Positions 18,550-27,106 of a stretch of DNA of 64,000 bases are shown here, piece after piece. Source of the DNA: Hydrogenophaga intermedia (GTDB taxonomy: Bacteria > Pseudomonadota > Gammaproteobacteria > Burkholderiales > Burkholderiaceae_C); NCBI RefSeq assembly GCF_023715105.1, contig NZ_JAMBNO010000002.1:248001-312000 (forward strand), read 5' to 3'. Positions within the stretch are counted from its first letter, which is position 1. The number at the start of each line of letters is the position of its first letter. The notes beneath the pieces were generated by a model. It was not told the origin of the DNA. It saw only the letters and a list, made by a program, of their open reading frames with translations, and did not search any database. Made by a program: the position numbers and the translations under genes.

Positions 18550-19596
18550 TCAGGCCACCAGGCGCCAGCGCAACGCCTCGCCCGAGCGCAGCGGCTTGAG
18601 GTCGGCCTCGCCGAAACGGAAGGACTCGGGCGGCGTCCAGGTTTCGCGGCGCAGCGTGACCGTGCCCGCGTTGCGCGGCAAGCCGTAGAAGGCCGGGCCG
18701 TGGAAGCTGGCGAAGCCCTCGAGCTTGTCGAGCGCGCCAGCAGCTTCGAAGGCCTCGGCGTACAGCTCGAGCGCGGCATGCGCGGTGTAGCAGCCTGCGC
18801 AGCCGGTGGCGTGTTCTTTCAGGTGAGCCGGGTGCGGTGCGCTGTCGGTGCCGAGGAAGAAGCGGTCGCTGCCGCTGGTGGCGGCCTGCACCAGGGCCAG
18901 GCGGTGCGTTTCGCGCTTGAGCACCGGCAGGCAGTAGTAATGCGGACGGATGCCACCCTGGAAGATGGCGTTGCGGTTGAACAGCAGATGGTGCGCGGTG
19001 ATGGTGGCCGCGGTGTGTGCACCGGCGCTGGCCACGTAGTCAGCCGCTTCCTTCGTGGTGATGTGCTCCATCACGATCTTGAGTTCGGGGAAGTCGCGGC
19101 GCAGCGGGATCAGCACCTGGTCGATGAACACCGCCTCGCGGTCGAACAGGTCGATGTCGCTGGACGTCACTTCGCCGTGTACCAGCAGCAGCAGGCCTTC
19201 GCGCTGCATGGCTTCGAGGGTCTTGTAGGTCTTGCGGATGTCGGTGACGCCGGCGTCGCTGTTGGTGGTGGCGCCCGCCGGGTAGAGCTTGAGCGCGACC
19301 ACGCCGGCCGCTTTGGCCCGGGCGATCTCGTCCGCGGGCAGGTTGTCGGTGAGGTAGAGCGTCATCAGCGGCTCGAAGGCCATGCCCGCGGGCACGGCGG
19401 CGCGGATGCGCTCGCGGTAGGCCACGGCCTGGGCCGCGGTGGTCACCGGCGGCTTGAGGTTGGGCATGATGATCGCGCGGCCGAACTGCGCGGCCGTGTG
19501 CGGCACCACGGTGCGCAGGGCGTCGCCGTCGCGCACGTGCAGGTGCCAGTCGTCAGGGCGGGTGAGGGTCAGGGTGTCGGGGATCGCAGCGCTCAT
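18550..19596 (-). CDS. pyrC: Dihydroorotase PyrC
   Basis: PyrC closes carbamoyl-aspartate to dihydroorotate in pyrimidine synthesis. The 348-residue protein has the binuclear zinc ligands in [10 protein letters not shown], a probable carboxylated Lys in VALKLYPAG, His ligands in LLVHGEV and VMEHITT, and the catalytic Asp in FLGTDSAPH. This is the short class II type of E. coli. It follows the LysR gene by 28 nt. Confidence 0.97.
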   Translation of the reverse strand: MSAAIPDTLTLTRPDDWHLHVRDGDALRTVVPHTAAQFGRAIIMPNLKPPVTTAAQAVAYRERIRAAVPAGMAFEPLMTLYLTDNLPADEIARAKAAGVVALKLYPAGATTNSDAGVTDIRKTYKTLEAMQREGLLLLVHGEVTSSDIDLFDREAVFIDQVLIPLRRDFPELKIVMEHITTKEAADYVASAGAHTAATITAHHLLFNRNAIFQGGIRPHYYCLPVLKRETHRLALVQAATSGSDRFFLGTDSAPHPAHLKEHATGCAGCYTAHAALELYAEAFEAAGALDKLEGFASFHGPAFYGLPRNAGTVTLRRETWTPPESFRFGEADLKPLRSGEALRWRLVA

Positions 19597-19624
19597 GGGC
19601 GCGATTGTCGCAGCCCTCTGACGC

Positions 19625-20557
19625 TCAAGCGCTGCGCTCGCGCGCAGCCAGCAGGTCGCTCAGGCGGTTCCAGAAGCCCGCCACGGCGCGCTTGCCCTTG
19701 GCCGCGTCCACCGGACGGGCGCGGTAAAGGCGTATGTCCATGGTGAGCGACAGTCCCTCCGCCGCGGGGACCAGGCGGCGGGCGGCGAGCTCGCTGCGCA
19801 CCGCGCTGGCCGGCAGAAAAGCGATGCCATGGCCTTCAAGCGCCATCGCCTTCAGGCCCTCGGCCATGTCGGTCTCGTACACGCGCTCGAGTTGCGCGGC
19901 CATGGGCGAGTCCTTGAGCAGGTGATCGACCACGCGGCCGAGGTAGGCGCCAGGCGCATAGCCCAGGTAAGGCTGGGCCTGCCCGCCGGCCGACGGCAGC
20001 GCGTACATCGGCGCGCCCTGGGGATTGGGCTTCACGTAAGGCGCGATCGGCTCGCTGCCGAGCGGCAGCATTTCGTAGCGCGCCGGATCGAGCTGGATGG
20101 GTTGCGTCGGGTGGTGGTAAGCGATGAGCAGGTCGCAGCTGCCTTCGACCAGGCGCATCACCGCATCGTGCACGTTCAGCGCGATCAGGCGGCTCTTGAC
20201 CGGGCCGACCGCTTCACGCAGGCCCGAGAGCCACTGCGGGAAAAAGGTGAAGGCCAGTGTGTGCGGCACGGCGAACTCGATCACGTCCTGCGCGGCCGCG
20301 GTGTGCGCACGCAGCATGAGCCGGGTGCCGTTGAGTTGCTGCAGGATCTCCAGCGCCTGCTCGTACAGCGTCTGGCCCGCCGGCGTGAGCCGCGTGGGGT
20401 AGGAGGAGCGGTCCACCAGGTCGGTACCCGCCCAGGCCTCCAGCGACTGGATGCGGCGCGAGAAAGCTGGCTGCGTCACGTGCCGCAACTGCGCCGAGCG
20501 GCTGAAACTGCGCGTCTCGGCCAGGCTCACGAAATCCTCAAGCCACTTGGTTTCCAT
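19625..20557 (-). CDS. LysR-family regulator, HypT (YjiE)-like
   Basis: A 310-residue LysR regulator. The N-terminal helix-turn-helix ([23 protein letters not shown], given here in parts: [34 protein letters not shown]) closely follows HypT/QseD, the hypochlorite-responsive activator of E. coli. HypT senses oxidant by methionine oxidation; whether this protein does is not shown. Gap to the upstream ABC exporter gene is only 9 nt, so it is probably in the same transcript, and pyrC follows. Confidence 0.85.
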   Translation of the reverse strand: METKWLEDFVSLAETRSFSRSAQLRHVTQPAFSRRIQSLEAWAGTDLVDRSSYPTRLTPAGQTLYEQALEILQQLNGTRLMLRAHTAAAQDVIEFAVPHTLAFTFFPQWLSGLREAVGPVKSRLIALNVHDAVMRLVEGSCDLLIAYHHPTQPIQLDPARYEMLPLGSEPIAPYVKPNPQGAPMYALPSAGGQAQPYLGYAPGAYLGRVVDHLLKDSPMAAQLERVYETDMAEGLKAMALEGHGIAFLPASAVRSELAARRLVPAAEGLSLTMDIRLYRARPVDAAKGKRAVAGFWNRLSDLLAARERSA

Positions 20558-20566
20558 GGGGGCGGA

Positions 20567-22411
20567 TTATGTGTCGGCGCCGCTTTGCTGCAGTGCCCAC
20601 ATGCGCGCGTAGGTGCCGCCCAGCGCCAGCAGTTGCGCGTGCGAACCGCGCTCGACGATGTGGCCGTGCTCCAGCACCAGGATCTCGTGCGCGTCGACCA
20701 CCGTGGACAGGCGGTGCGCGATCACCAGCGTGGTCTTGTTGGCCGCCGCGCTCTTGAGCTCGGCCTGGATGGCGCGTTCGTTGGCGGAGTCGAGCGCGCT
20801 GGTGGCCTCGTCGAAGATGACGATCGGCGGGTTCTTGAGCAGCGTGCGTGCGATCGCCACGCGCTGCTTCTCGCCGCCCGAGAGCTTGAGCCCGCGCTCG
20901 CCCACCATGGTCTTGTAGCCCAGCGGCAGCTTGTCGATGAAGGCGTGGATGTGTGCCGCCTTGGCCGCCGCCACGGCGGCTTCGTGGCCGGCCTCGGGCC
21001 GGCCGTAGAGGATGTTGTATTCGATGGTGTCGTTGAAGAGCACGGTGTCCTGCGGCACGATACCGATGGCCGCGCGCACGCTGGCCTGCGTGACCTGGGC
21101 GATGTCCTGACCGTCGAGGGTGATGCGCCCCCCTTCATCACGGTTCGAAACATCGTAGAAGCGGTAGAGCAGCCGAGCCAGCGTGCTCTTGCCCGAGCCT
21201 GACGGCCCCACCACCGCGACCGTCTTGCCGGCCGGGATCTCGAAGCTCACGCCGTGCAGGATCTCGCGCGCGGGTTCGTAGGAGAAATGCACGTTCTCGA
21301 AGCGCACCGTGGGCGGGCCGGCCAGCGCCAGCGGTTGCGCACCGGGCGCGTCGTCGATCTCGCGATCCTTCTCGAGCAGCACGAACATCTTGTCCAGGTC
21401 GGTCAGGCTCTGCTTGATCTCGCGGTAGAGCACGCCCAGGAAACCCAGCGGGATGTAGAGCTGGATCATGAAGGCGTTGATCATCACGAGGTCGCCCAGC
21501 GTGAGCCGGCCATCGACCACGCCCTGCGTGGCGCGCCAGAGCATGGCCACGAGCGCCACCGCGATGATGAGTTGCTGCCCCGCGTTGAGCATGGACAGCG
21601 TCTGCTGGCTCAGCAGCCGGGCCTTGCGCAGCTTCTGCAGCGATTCGTCGTACCGGCGCGCTTCGAACGCTTCGTTGTTGAAGTACTTGACCGTCTCGTA
21701 GTTGAGCAGGGAGTCGATCGCCTTACTCTGGCTGCTCGACTCCAGCTCGTTCATGCGGCGGCGGAACTGGGTGCGCCATTCGGTGACGGTGACCGTGAAG
21801 AACACATAAAGCACCAGCGCGCCGAGCGTGATCCACACGTAGCCCATGTCGAACTGAGTGCCCAGCAGCACCAGCACCATCGTGACCTCGATCAGCGTGG
21901 GCACGATGCTGTAGAGCGAGTAAGAGATGAGCGACTGCACGCCGCGCGTGCCGCGCTCGATGTCGCGCGTCATGCCGCCGGTCTGGCGCTCCAGGTGAAA
22001 GCGCAGGCTCAGGGCGTGCAGGTGGCCAAACACCTGCAGCGCGATGTGGCGCGTGGCGCCCTCGGTGGCCTTGGCAAACACCAGTTCGCGCAACTCGGTG
22101 AACAGGCTGGTGCACAGGCGCAGGCCGCCGTACGCCAGCAGCAACCCCATCGGCACCACCAGCAGCGCCTCCACGCTGCCGGGCTTGATGGTCATGGCGT
22201 CAACCAGCTGCTTGAGCAGCACCGGCACGCTGACGTTGGCGACCTTGGCCGCCACCATGAAGCCCAGCGCCGCGATGACGCGCCACTTGTATTGCCACAG
22301 GTAGGGCAGCAGCGTCTTGAGGGTGGCCCAGTCGGAGCGGCGCGCCGGCACAACGTCGCCGGGGTTGGCAGGCAAAGCCACGCGGCCTTGGGTGGGGTTG
22401 TCGGGGCGCAT
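20567..22411 (-). CDS. ABC exporter of the Atm1/HMT1 heavy-metal or glutathione-conjugate type
   Basis: A 614-residue half-transporter with a six-helix membrane domain followed by an ATPase domain. Walker A is GPSGSGKST, the signature LSGGEKQRVAIAR, Walker B IVIFDEATSALD and the switch His in IAHRLSTV. Family features of Atm1 exporters are ETVKYFNNEAFEARRYDESL and GFLGVLYREIKQSLTDLDKM. Such transporters export glutathione-bound metals or sulfur compounds. The ATG at 22411 gives MRPDNPTQG; a TTG three codons upstream is in frame. It is divergent from the thioesterase with a 33-bp gap. Confidence 0.88.
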   Translation of the reverse strand: MRPDNPTQGRVALPANPGDVVPARRSDWATLKTLLPYLWQYKWRVIAALGFMVAAKVANVSVPVLLKQLVDAMTIKPGSVEALLVVPMGLLLAYGGLRLCTSLFTELRELVFAKATEGATRHIALQVFGHLHALSLRFHLERQTGGMTRDIERGTRGVQSLISYSLYSIVPTLIEVTMVLVLLGTQFDMGYVWITLGALVLYVFFTVTVTEWRTQFRRRMNELESSSQSKAIDSLLNYETVKYFNNEAFEARRYDESLQKLRKARLLSQQTLSMLNAGQQLIIAVALVAMLWRATQGVVDGRLTLGDLVMINAFMIQLYIPLGFLGVLYREIKQSLTDLDKMFVLLEKDREIDDAPGAQPLALAGPPTVRFENVHFSYEPAREILHGVSFEIPAGKTVAVVGPSGSGKSTLARLLYRFYDVSNRDEGGRITLDGQDIAQVTQASVRAAIGIVPQDTVLFNDTIEYNILYGRPEAGHEAAVAAAKAAHIHAFIDKLPLGYKTMVGERGLKLSGGEKQRVAIARTLLKNPPIVIFDEATSALDSANERAIQAELKSAAANKTTLVIAHRLSTVVDAHEILVLEHGHIVERGSHAQLLALGGTYARMWALQQSGADT

Positions 22412-22444
22412 GAATGACAATCGTGGAAACCGGAGATTGTGCCC

Positions 22445-22894
22445 ATGCCCTCTGATTCAAGTCCCAACGGCACGCCATTGCCCTCTTTGCCCGCCGACCA
22501 CCGCGAGCTGGTGCTCAAGGTGATTCCGATGCCGGCCGACTGCAACGCCAATGGCGACATCTTCGGCGGCTGGGTGATGGCGCAGGTGGACCTGGCCGGC
22601 GCCGTGCTGCCGGCGCGCTACGTGCGCGGGCGCATGGCGACCGTCGCGGTGAACCAGTTCATCTTCAAGCAACCGGTGCGGGTGGGCGACATCCTGAGCT
22701 TCTACTCGCACGTCACCCGCATCGGGCGCACGTCGATCACGGTGATGGTCGAGGTGTTCGCGGAGCGGTTCTCGGCCCAGGGGCAGTACGTGAAGGTCAC
22801 CGAAGCCAGCCTCACCTACGTGGCGATCGACCACGAAGGCCGCCCGCGGCCGATTCCTGACGAGGCGCGGGCTGGCTGGAAGGCGCCGGCCTAG
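22445..22894 (+). CDS. Acyl-CoA thioesterase, YciA-like hotdog protein
   Basis: A 149-residue hotdog-fold thioesterase. DCNANGDIFGGWVMAQVDLA holds the catalytic Asn/Asp region of the YciA/BACH group, followed by RMATVAVNQFIFKQPVRVGD. It hydrolyses acyl-CoA to free acid and CoA; chain-length preference cannot be told. It ends head to tail with the DUF882 gene, the two stop codons sharing one CTAG. Confidence 0.9.
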   Translation: MPSDSSPNGTPLPSLPADHRELVLKVIPMPADCNANGDIFGGWVMAQVDLAGAVLPARYVRGRMATVAVNQFIFKQPVRVGDILSFYSHVTRIGRTSITVMVEVFAERFSAQGQYVKVTEASLTYVAIDHEGRPRPIPDEARAGWKAPA

Positions 22895-23454
22895 CTTCCC
22901 CAGCGGCGCACGCGGCCGATGTCCACGTGCACAAACTGCTCGCGCGGGTAGTAGCCCACCCCACCCGCCTGCAGCGACCAGGCAGCGTCGCGAAGATCCG
23001 CAAGCGGCACGCCGCTCACGCGGATATCGATGGCCTGGCCGTCCATGTGCAGGCTGCGCGTGGCCACGCCGCCGCCGCGCGTGGCCTTGAGGTGGGCGTT
23101 GGTACGGGGCGAGCGGTACCCCGAGATCACCTGGTAGGGCCGGTCGGTGGCCAGTACGCGGCGCAGTGCGTGCAGCAGATCGTGCAGGCCCGGGTCGATG
23201 CGGCCCACCTCGCCCGAGTAATGGTCGCGCAGGAAATGGTCGAGCCGGCCCAGCGCCTCGGGCACGTAGGTGTCGCCGCGCGCGTACACCAGGTCGATCT
23301 GCTCGTGCGTGTGCAGGTGGTCGAAGGCCAGTTCGCGCACCGGCGCAGCCCACACGCGCCCGGGCAGGGCCAGAACGGGCGCGGCCACCGCGGCACCGAG
23401 CGCGGTGCGCAGCCACTGGCGGCGGGAAGTCGGGTATCGGGTCGGGTGGTTCAT
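22891..23454 (-). CDS. YcbK-like (DUF882) M15 peptidase, Tat-type signal
   Basis: A 187-residue exported protein. SRRQWLRTALGAAVAAPV fits a twin-arginine signal. The mature part is DUF882/peptidase M15: VISGYRSPRTNAHL, then RSLHMDGQAIDIRV with His and Asp zinc ligands, and EQFVHVDIG with the final His. Such enzymes cleave or trim peptidoglycan peptides. The ATG at 23454 overlaps the L,D-transpeptidase stop (ATGA). An ATG at 23463 adds three residues. E. coli also has ycbB-ycbK adjacent, supporting a joint role in the wall. Confidence 0.9.
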   Translation of the reverse strand: MNHPTRYPTSRRQWLRTALGAAVAAPVLALPGRVWAAPVRELAFDHLHTHEQIDLVYARGDTYVPEALGRLDHFLRDHYSGEVGRIDPGLHDLLHALRRVLATDRPYQVISGYRSPRTNAHLKATRGGGVATRSLHMDGQAIDIRVSGVPLADLRDAAWSLQAGGVGYYPREQFVHVDIGRVRRWGS

Positions 23455-25049
23455 CGGGGCCATTCGTAAGGCGGTCGGGGCCGGGCATCGAGGGCCGCCT
23501 GCAGACGCGCATCGTGACCATACACGTCCGGCAGAAACCGTGGGCGGCCCTGGCTGACCAACGCCGTGCCATAGGCGATCAACACGGGCAGCGCCTCGCG
23601 CAGCGCCACGTGGGTGGAGGTGCCGGCCGCCATCTGGGCGCGGATGCGCGCCTCGTCCCAGCCGGGCATGCCGTCCATCACGAAACGGGCCAGCCCCACC
23701 GGGTCTTCGACGCGGATGCAGCCGTGGCTGAAATCGCGCCGCTCGCGCGCGAACAGGCCCACCGAGGGCGTGTGGTGCAGGTAGATGTTCTGCTGGTTGG
23801 GAAACACGAACTTGATGTCGCCGAGCGCATTGGCCGGGCCGGGGCGCTGGCGGATGCGCTGGCGCCCGGCGAGCACGGCGTCGAGCCCGGCGGCGCTGAG
23901 CGTCGTGTCCACGCTACCGTCGGGACGCACGAACTCGTAGCCCTGGTGCGCCCAATGGCCCGGCTCGCGGCGCAGGCGCGGGATCACCTCGGCACGCGCG
24001 ATGGACGGTGGCACGTTCCAGAAGGGGCTGAACTCGATGCTGCGCATGCGCTCGTCGAACAGCGGCGTTTCGTGCTTCAGTGCCTTGCCCACGATCACCC
24101 GCATGACCAGACGCACGTGGATGTGGCCGTCCACCACCTCGTAGGCGCGCAGCACGTACTCGGGGATGTTGACGACCACCATGCGCCGCCCCAGGAACAG
24201 TGGCGTCCAGCGCAGGCGCTCCAGCATGAGCGCGACCTGCTGCGCGCGCCGCGCGGGCGTCACGTCGAGCGCAGCCAGGGTGGCGGCGCCGATCACGCCG
24301 TCGGCGGCCATGCCGTGGCGCGCCTGGAAGGCCTTGAGCGCGTCCAGCAGCGGGCCTTCCAGTTGCGTCGGCACAGGTGCGCCCGCGGGCAGATCACCCA
24401 GCGCCTGCAGGCGCTCGGCCAGCAACGGAATGCCGGCCCAGGCCGCACCCGGGTCGAGCCGGGGCTTGCGCGAGCCGGCAGGTCGCGGCAGCCCCGGCAG
24501 GGGCCGGGACCATGCCGGATGGCTGGCCAGCGCCTGCAGGCCGGCCAGCACCTGCTGCAACTGGCCATAAAACGGCAACGGCGGCACGGCAGCGCGCACC
24601 GCCTCGTCGAGCCGACCGCGCGCCACGCCAGCGGCCAGCGCCTGCGCCGCATCGAAGCCCTGGCGTGGCGCCACGCTGAAGCGCTGGTGGATGCGGCGCG
24701 GATCGACGCGGCCGAACGCCAGGTCGTGCAGGTATTGCTGCATGGCTGCGCCGAGCGCGCGCGCAAAGGCAGCGGCGTGCGGGTCGGGGGTGTTGACCGA
24801 CAGGGGTGCGTGGCGCACCGCCTCGGGCAGGGCCTGCGCGAGGGCATTGGCGTGGTAGTCGGCCGGCACCAGGCCGTGGGCCGCGGCGCCTTGCAGCAGA
24901 GCCACGGCCTCACGCGCCAGCGGCGCCGTCCACACCAGCCCCGGGGGCACAGGCGTCTGAGCCGCAGCCGGCCAGATACCCAGACCGGCCAGGGCGAGCA
25001 GGCAGTCGCGGCGGCGCCAACCATCCAGGGGCATTTGCATGGCGGGCAT
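23451..25049 (-). CDS. L,D-transpeptidase, LdtD (YcbB)-like
   Basis: A 532-residue periplasmic cross-linking enzyme. An N-terminal hydrophobic signal (CLLALAGLGIWPAAAQ) is followed by a scaffold region, a peptidoglycan-binding PG_binding_1 segment (ALKAFQARHGMAADGVIGAAT) and the YkuD catalytic domain with SHGCIRVED, which holds the catalytic Cys. IYLHHTPSVGLF and VVNIPEYVLRAYE are typical of LdtD. It makes 3-3 cross-links between stem peptides. The ATG at 25049 has GGAGG three bases away; ATGs at 25040 and 25034 are alternatives. Confidence 0.92.
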   Translation of the reverse strand: MPAMQMPLDGWRRRDCLLALAGLGIWPAAAQTPVPPGLVWTAPLAREAVALLQGAAAHGLVPADYHANALAQALPEAVRHAPLSVNTPDPHAAAFARALGAAMQQYLHDLAFGRVDPRRIHQRFSVAPRQGFDAAQALAAGVARGRLDEAVRAAVPPLPFYGQLQQVLAGLQALASHPAWSRPLPGLPRPAGSRKPRLDPGAAWAGIPLLAERLQALGDLPAGAPVPTQLEGPLLDALKAFQARHGMAADGVIGAATLAALDVTPARRAQQVALMLERLRWTPLFLGRRMVVVNIPEYVLRAYEVVDGHIHVRLVMRVIVGKALKHETPLFDERMRSIEFSPFWNVPPSIARAEVIPRLRREPGHWAHQGYEFVRPDGSVDTTLSAAGLDAVLAGRQRIRQRPGPANALGDIKFVFPNQQNIYLHHTPSVGLFARERRDFSHGCIRVEDPVGLARFVMDGMPGWDEARIRAQMAAGTSTHVALREALPVLIAYGTALVSQGRPRFLPDVYGHDARLQAALDARPRPPYEWPR

Positions 25050-25083
25050 TGTCCTCCCGCGGCGTTGGTGATCCCGTGCTGCG

Positions 25084-25818
25084 TCAACCGCGCCAGCGCG
25101 CGCGCCAGGCGCTGTAGATCACATCGGCCAGCGCCTCGCTATCTGCCTGGTGACGCGCGGTGGCGGCCCGCATGGCCTCGGGCGGCTGCACCGAGTCGGG
25201 GTAGCGCGCGATCGCGTCGGGATAGACGTTGCCGGGTTCGGCCAGCCAGTCGGCCATCTTGTCGGGCGTGATCTCGATGTGGAACTGCATCGCCAGGTGG
25301 ATGCCGAGCGCGAACGCCTGATGGGCGCAGGCGGGCGACGAGGCCAGCCACTGCGCGCCGGCAGGCATTTCCACGAAGCTGTCGTAGTGCCACTGGTACA
25401 CCGTGGGCAGGCGCGCATCGCCGAACCAGGCGCGCGCTGCGGGCGCCTCGTGCACCGCGATGGGCAGCCAACCCACTTCGGGTTGCGGCAGGCGCGCCAC
25501 GCGCCCGCCGAAGGCGCGCGCGATGAGCTGCCCACCCAGGCAGTGGCCGATCACCGGCACCCCCAGGGCATCGGCCTCACGGATCAGCGTTTCCGCGTGG
25601 CGCAGGCTGGGGCGCTCGTCGTTGGCGCTCCACTCGCCGCCCAGCACCGCCAGGGCGCGGTAGGGTGCCACGCTGTCGGGGTAGGCCTGCCCGGCCTCGG
25701 CGCAGAACACCTGCCAATCCACGCGCTGGTCATTCAGCCACTGGCCAAGGTATCCGGGGTGGTCTTCGATCGTGTGCTGCAGCACGAGCACGTCGTGCAA
25801 GGGGGTCGCTTGAGCCAT
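25084..25818 (-). CDS. Class I glutamine amidotransferase-like protein
   Basis: A 244-residue protein of the GuaA-like amidotransferase fold (COG0518). The nucleophile elbow is GHCLGGQLIARAFGG and the His/Glu of the triad are in FHIEITPD. It lacks a synthetase domain and the partner is unknown; related stand-alone proteins act on gamma-glutamyl amines or have no known role. It is 34 nt upstream of the L,D-transpeptidase gene. Confidence 0.88.
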   Translation of the reverse strand: MAQATPLHDVLVLQHTIEDHPGYLGQWLNDQRVDWQVFCAEAGQAYPDSVAPYRALAVLGGEWSANDERPSLRHAETLIREADALGVPVIGHCLGGQLIARAFGGRVARLPQPEVGWLPIAVHEAPAARAWFGDARLPTVYQWHYDSFVEMPAGAQWLASSPACAHQAFALGIHLAMQFHIEITPDKMADWLAEPGNVYPDAIARYPDSVQPPEAMRAATARHQADSEALADVIYSAWRARWRG

Positions 25819-25913
25819 GGGCGTGAATGGTAGGCACGCCTACGGTGGCGGGCGGGACCAATCGGGCCCGGGCAGCGAGAACCGATGGATCGCCGCGGGC
25901 GTGGGCACCGGGG

Positions 25914-26729
25914 CTAGAACCGCCCGTGCCGCCCCTCGCCGGCCGCAAAGCGCTGCGCGCCTTCCAGCGCGTCGGGGATGCGGGCCTTGCCGCGTTGCCA
26001 CTCCTGCTGCAACGCCTCGCCCAGCGGCAGGTCCCATTGCGCATGGGCGCTTTCGCGGTCGGCGAGCATGGTGGCCTGCGGGAAGCCCGCGAGCTGACGC
26101 GCCAGTTCGATGGCCGCCTCGCGCGCCTGGCCGCGTGGCACCACGCGGTTGGCCAGGCCCATCTGCAGCGCCTCGGGAGCTTCCACCTTGCGGCCGGTGA
26201 GGATCAGGTCCATCGCGTGGCCCATGCCGATCAGGCGCGGCAGGCGCACGGTGCCGCCGTCGATCAAGGGCACGCCGAAGCGGCGGCAGTAGACGCCGAA
26301 GTACGCGTCATCCTCCATCACGCGAAGGTCGCACCACAACGCGAGCTCCATGCCACCGGCCACGGCGGCGCCGCTGACCGCGGCAATCACCGGCTTGGAC
26401 AGGCGCAGGCGCGACGGCCCCATCGGGCCGAGGGCGCGTGCATCGGCACTGTCGAAGTCCAGATCGGCGAGCACACCGCCCTGCCCGGCCTGCGCGGCGC
26501 GCGCACCGAACTGCAGGTCCCAGCCGGCACAGAAATATCCGTGCGCGCCGTGAAAGACCGCCACCTTTGCGTTCGCGTCGTCCTCGAAAGCCAGAAAGGC
26601 CGCATGCAGGGCACGCGCGGTGGCGCTGTCGACCGCGTTGCGCACCTCGGGGCGATCGAGGGTGACCACGTGGATCGCGTCGATGACCTCGGTTCGCACA
26701 CCGATCACGGGGCTGTCGGTCGCGCTCAT
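25914..26729 (-). CDS. Enoyl-CoA hydratase/isomerase (crotonase) family protein
   Basis: A 271-residue crotonase. Family motifs are TLDRPEVRNAVDS, the oxyanion-hole stretch HGYFCAGWDLQ, VAGGMELALWCDLRV with the first catalytic-type Glu, and VPLIDGGTVRLPRLIGMG. In the second catalytic position the usual Glu is replaced in the sequence FGVPLID, so hydratase activity is not certain. Its ATG overlaps the stop of the small AtuA-domain gene (ATGA), placing it third in that operon. Confidence 0.88.
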   Translation of the reverse strand: MSATDSPVIGVRTEVIDAIHVVTLDRPEVRNAVDSATARALHAAFLAFEDDANAKVAVFHGAHGYFCAGWDLQFGARAAQAGQGGVLADLDFDSADARALGPMGPSRLRLSKPVIAAVSGAAVAGGMELALWCDLRVMEDDAYFGVYCRRFGVPLIDGGTVRLPRLIGMGHAMDLILTGRKVEAPEALQMGLANRVVPRGQAREAAIELARQLAGFPQATMLADRESAHAQWDLPLGEALQQEWQRGKARIPDALEGAQRFAAGEGRHGRF

Positions 26730-27106
26730 GCCTCACCCCACCAGCCCACGCGCGGGGCCGCCAGCGCGGCGTCGAGCTCGACCGCCTCCACGTCGATCTC
26801 CAGCCGCAGCAGCGCCGCTGCCATGGCCTTGCCCAGGTTGTCCAGCCGCAGGTTGCGCGCGCCGCCGCCCTGCAGCGCCCCCTTGAGCACCAACTTGAGC
26901 GCCAGGATGTTGGGCAGCGGCCAGGCGTCCACCTCGCCGGGCAACCACGGCGCGAAGTGCTCGCGCACGCGCGCGGCCGTCACCTCGCGCTGCAGGATGG
27001 CGTAGCCCGCCGCGTTCCAGGCGAAGAGGCCGAAATCCACCCAGTCGGCCTTGTCGCCACTGCGCGCGTGGGCGATGCGTGCCAGCGGAATGCGCAGCAT
27101 GGTCAT
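26726..27106 (-). CDS. AtuA C-terminal-type small domain protein
   Basis: A 126-residue protein like the C-terminal ferredoxin-fold part of AtuA: IPLARIAHARSGDKADWVDFG at its start and LDNLGKAMAAALLRLEI near the end. In Pseudomonas AtuA this segment is fused to the larger domain; here it is separate, with 4-nt ATGA overlaps to the genes on both sides. Length of the two products together (469+126) equals full AtuA. The biochemical role is unknown. Confidence 0.85.
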   Translation of the reverse strand: MTMLRIPLARIAHARSGDKADWVDFGLFAWNAAGYAILQREVTAARVREHFAPWLPGEVDAWPLPNILALKLVLKGALQGGGARNLRLDNLGKAMAAALLRLEIDVEAVELDAALAAPRVGWWGEA

